A stretch of DNA of 64,000 nucleotides from the NCBI GenBank assembly GCA_000496475.1, contig AYMW01000001.1, positions 184,623-248,622 of the forward strand. The letters run 5' to 3'. The DNA is from Betaproteobacteria bacterium MOLA814. GTDB lineage: Bacteria > Pseudomonadota > Gammaproteobacteria > Burkholderiales > Burkholderiaceae_C. The position numbers and the translations under genes are program-made. Under the pieces are notes generated by a model that did not search any database, was not told the DNA's origin, and saw nothing but the letters and a program-made list of their open reading frames with translations. Positions 63,500 to 64,000 of the stretch are shown one piece after another (position 1 is the stretch's first letter; every line of letters starts with the position of its first letter).

Positions 63500-64000
63500 C
63501 TATGCACTCAATAACAAATAGGCCACGATGCCGACTACAGCAACACCCAGCATCCAATTGATGCTCTTGGACGCGCCAGCTGTTTCAACTGCAGCGCCTT
63601 CAGGCTTGGCCTGTGGTGCCTTTGATGTTTCTGTACTGGCTGAAGTGGCTGAGCTTGCATCTGGAGCCGCTGCACCGTGCTGCTCGGCCAAGTGGTTGTC
63701 CATGCGTTTGAAAAAGTCATCGGCCATTTTTGAGGCTACCCCGTCTATCAAGCGCTGACCCAATTGGGCCACTTTACCGCCCACTGTTGCGTGCACGGTG
63801 TAGGACAGCAAGCAGCCACTGCCTTGAGGCGTTAATTTGACATGTGAGGACCCTTTGCCGAATCCTGCAGGGCCACCCTGACCTTCAAACTGCAATGTAT
63901 AGGCGTTAGGCGGGTCAACATCCTCTAGCTTAATCACACCCGTGAATTTGGCAGAAACGGGCCCTATTTTCAAAGCCATGGCCATGTCAAATGTGTTGTC
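63500..64000 (-). CDS. coxG: CoxG/carbon monoxide dehydrogenase subunit G-like protein (partial, N-terminus off window)
   Basis: An SRPBCC-fold protein of the CoxG family (PF06240). The frame is open to the right edge (DNTFDMAMALKIGPVSAKFT at the border) and continues as VIKLEDVDPPNAYTLQFEGQ, then GCLLSYTVHATVGGKVAQLG and RLIDGVASKMADDFFKR. A Ser/Ala/Thr/Pro-rich linker and a C-terminal membrane span (MLGVAVVGIVAYLLLSA) complete it, an arrangement typical of CoxG that recruits maturation factors to the membrane. The ATG at 63985 is an internal Met. Together with xdhC it suggests a Mo-hydroxylase gene cluster beyond the edge. Confidence 0.88.
   Translation of the reverse strand, partial: DNTFDMAMALKIGPVSAKFTGVIKLEDVDPPNAYTLQFEGQGGPAGFGKGSSHVKLTPQGSGCLLSYTVHATVGGKVAQLGQRLIDGVASKMADDFFKRMDNHLAEQHGAAAPDASSATSASTETSKAPQAKPEGAAVETAGASKSINWMLGVAVVGIVAYLLLSA

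Overview
The window is ordinary, gene-dense chromosome of a betaproteobacterium. The order alaA-hom-thrC-moeA-moaD-moaE-clpB, the rpsF-priB-rpsR-rplI block, the zapA-6S RNA pair and a recJ gene preceded by an RpfE-type gene all point to Burkholderiales, most like Comamonadaceae (inference from gene content; no search was run). Base composition looks even throughout. I see no insertion sequence, phage gene, CRISPR array, tRNA or rRNA gene. Both ends cut genes: a BtuF-like binding protein on the left and a CoxG-like protein on the right.

Layout. 1-5.6 kb: a leftward cobalamin salvage operon (btuB, cobB, a BtuF-like protein without signal peptide, cobU, a secreted BtuF-like protein) behind a cobalamin riboswitch. 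5.6-8.4 kb: ZapB-like/ZapA cell-division genes, 6S RNA, a TauE/SafE permease, a decayed rraA pseudogene and a SWIB-domain protein. 8.4-20.5 kb, all leftward: a thiamine-diphosphate enzyme with an MFS transporter, clpB with a heat-shock promoter, molybdopterin synthase genes (moaE, moaD) and moeA, then thrC, hom and alaA. 20.6-25 kb: small redox and repair genes (Mth938-like, msrB, GNAT, bcp) and a PIN-PhoH ATPase. 25-28.4 kb: dnaB, with DnaA-box-like sites upstream, and the rpsF operon with a terminator-like leader hairpin.

28.5-37.7 kb is a carbon-uptake and gluconeogenesis block. Two ActP/VC_2705-type sodium:solute symporters, each preceded by its DUF4212 small protein, flank the divergent ppsA/ppsR pair. 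Both symporters carry an EF-hand-like calcium-binding loop at the same place. 38-50.3 kb: DUF3422, a spermidine-synthase-like protein, TatD, LolCD, RpfE-type, RecJ, RNase AM, YciO, a site-2 protease, TrpRS and an orphan response regulator. 50.6-55.8 kb: a complete branched-chain amino-acid type ABC importer. 55.9-60 kb: an Fbp-type ferric iron importer with a Fur-box-like site before fbpA. 60-64 kb: serS, a ComEA-like protein, crcB, xdhC and the coxG-like gene.

No clearly new multi-gene system was found. The best leads are the EF-hand loops in the two symporters, the leaderless BtuF paralogue inside the riboswitch operon, the rraA pseudogene, the rpsF leader hairpin, the DnaA-box cluster before dnaB and the perfect inverted repeats before the comEA-like gene and the Mth938-like gene.
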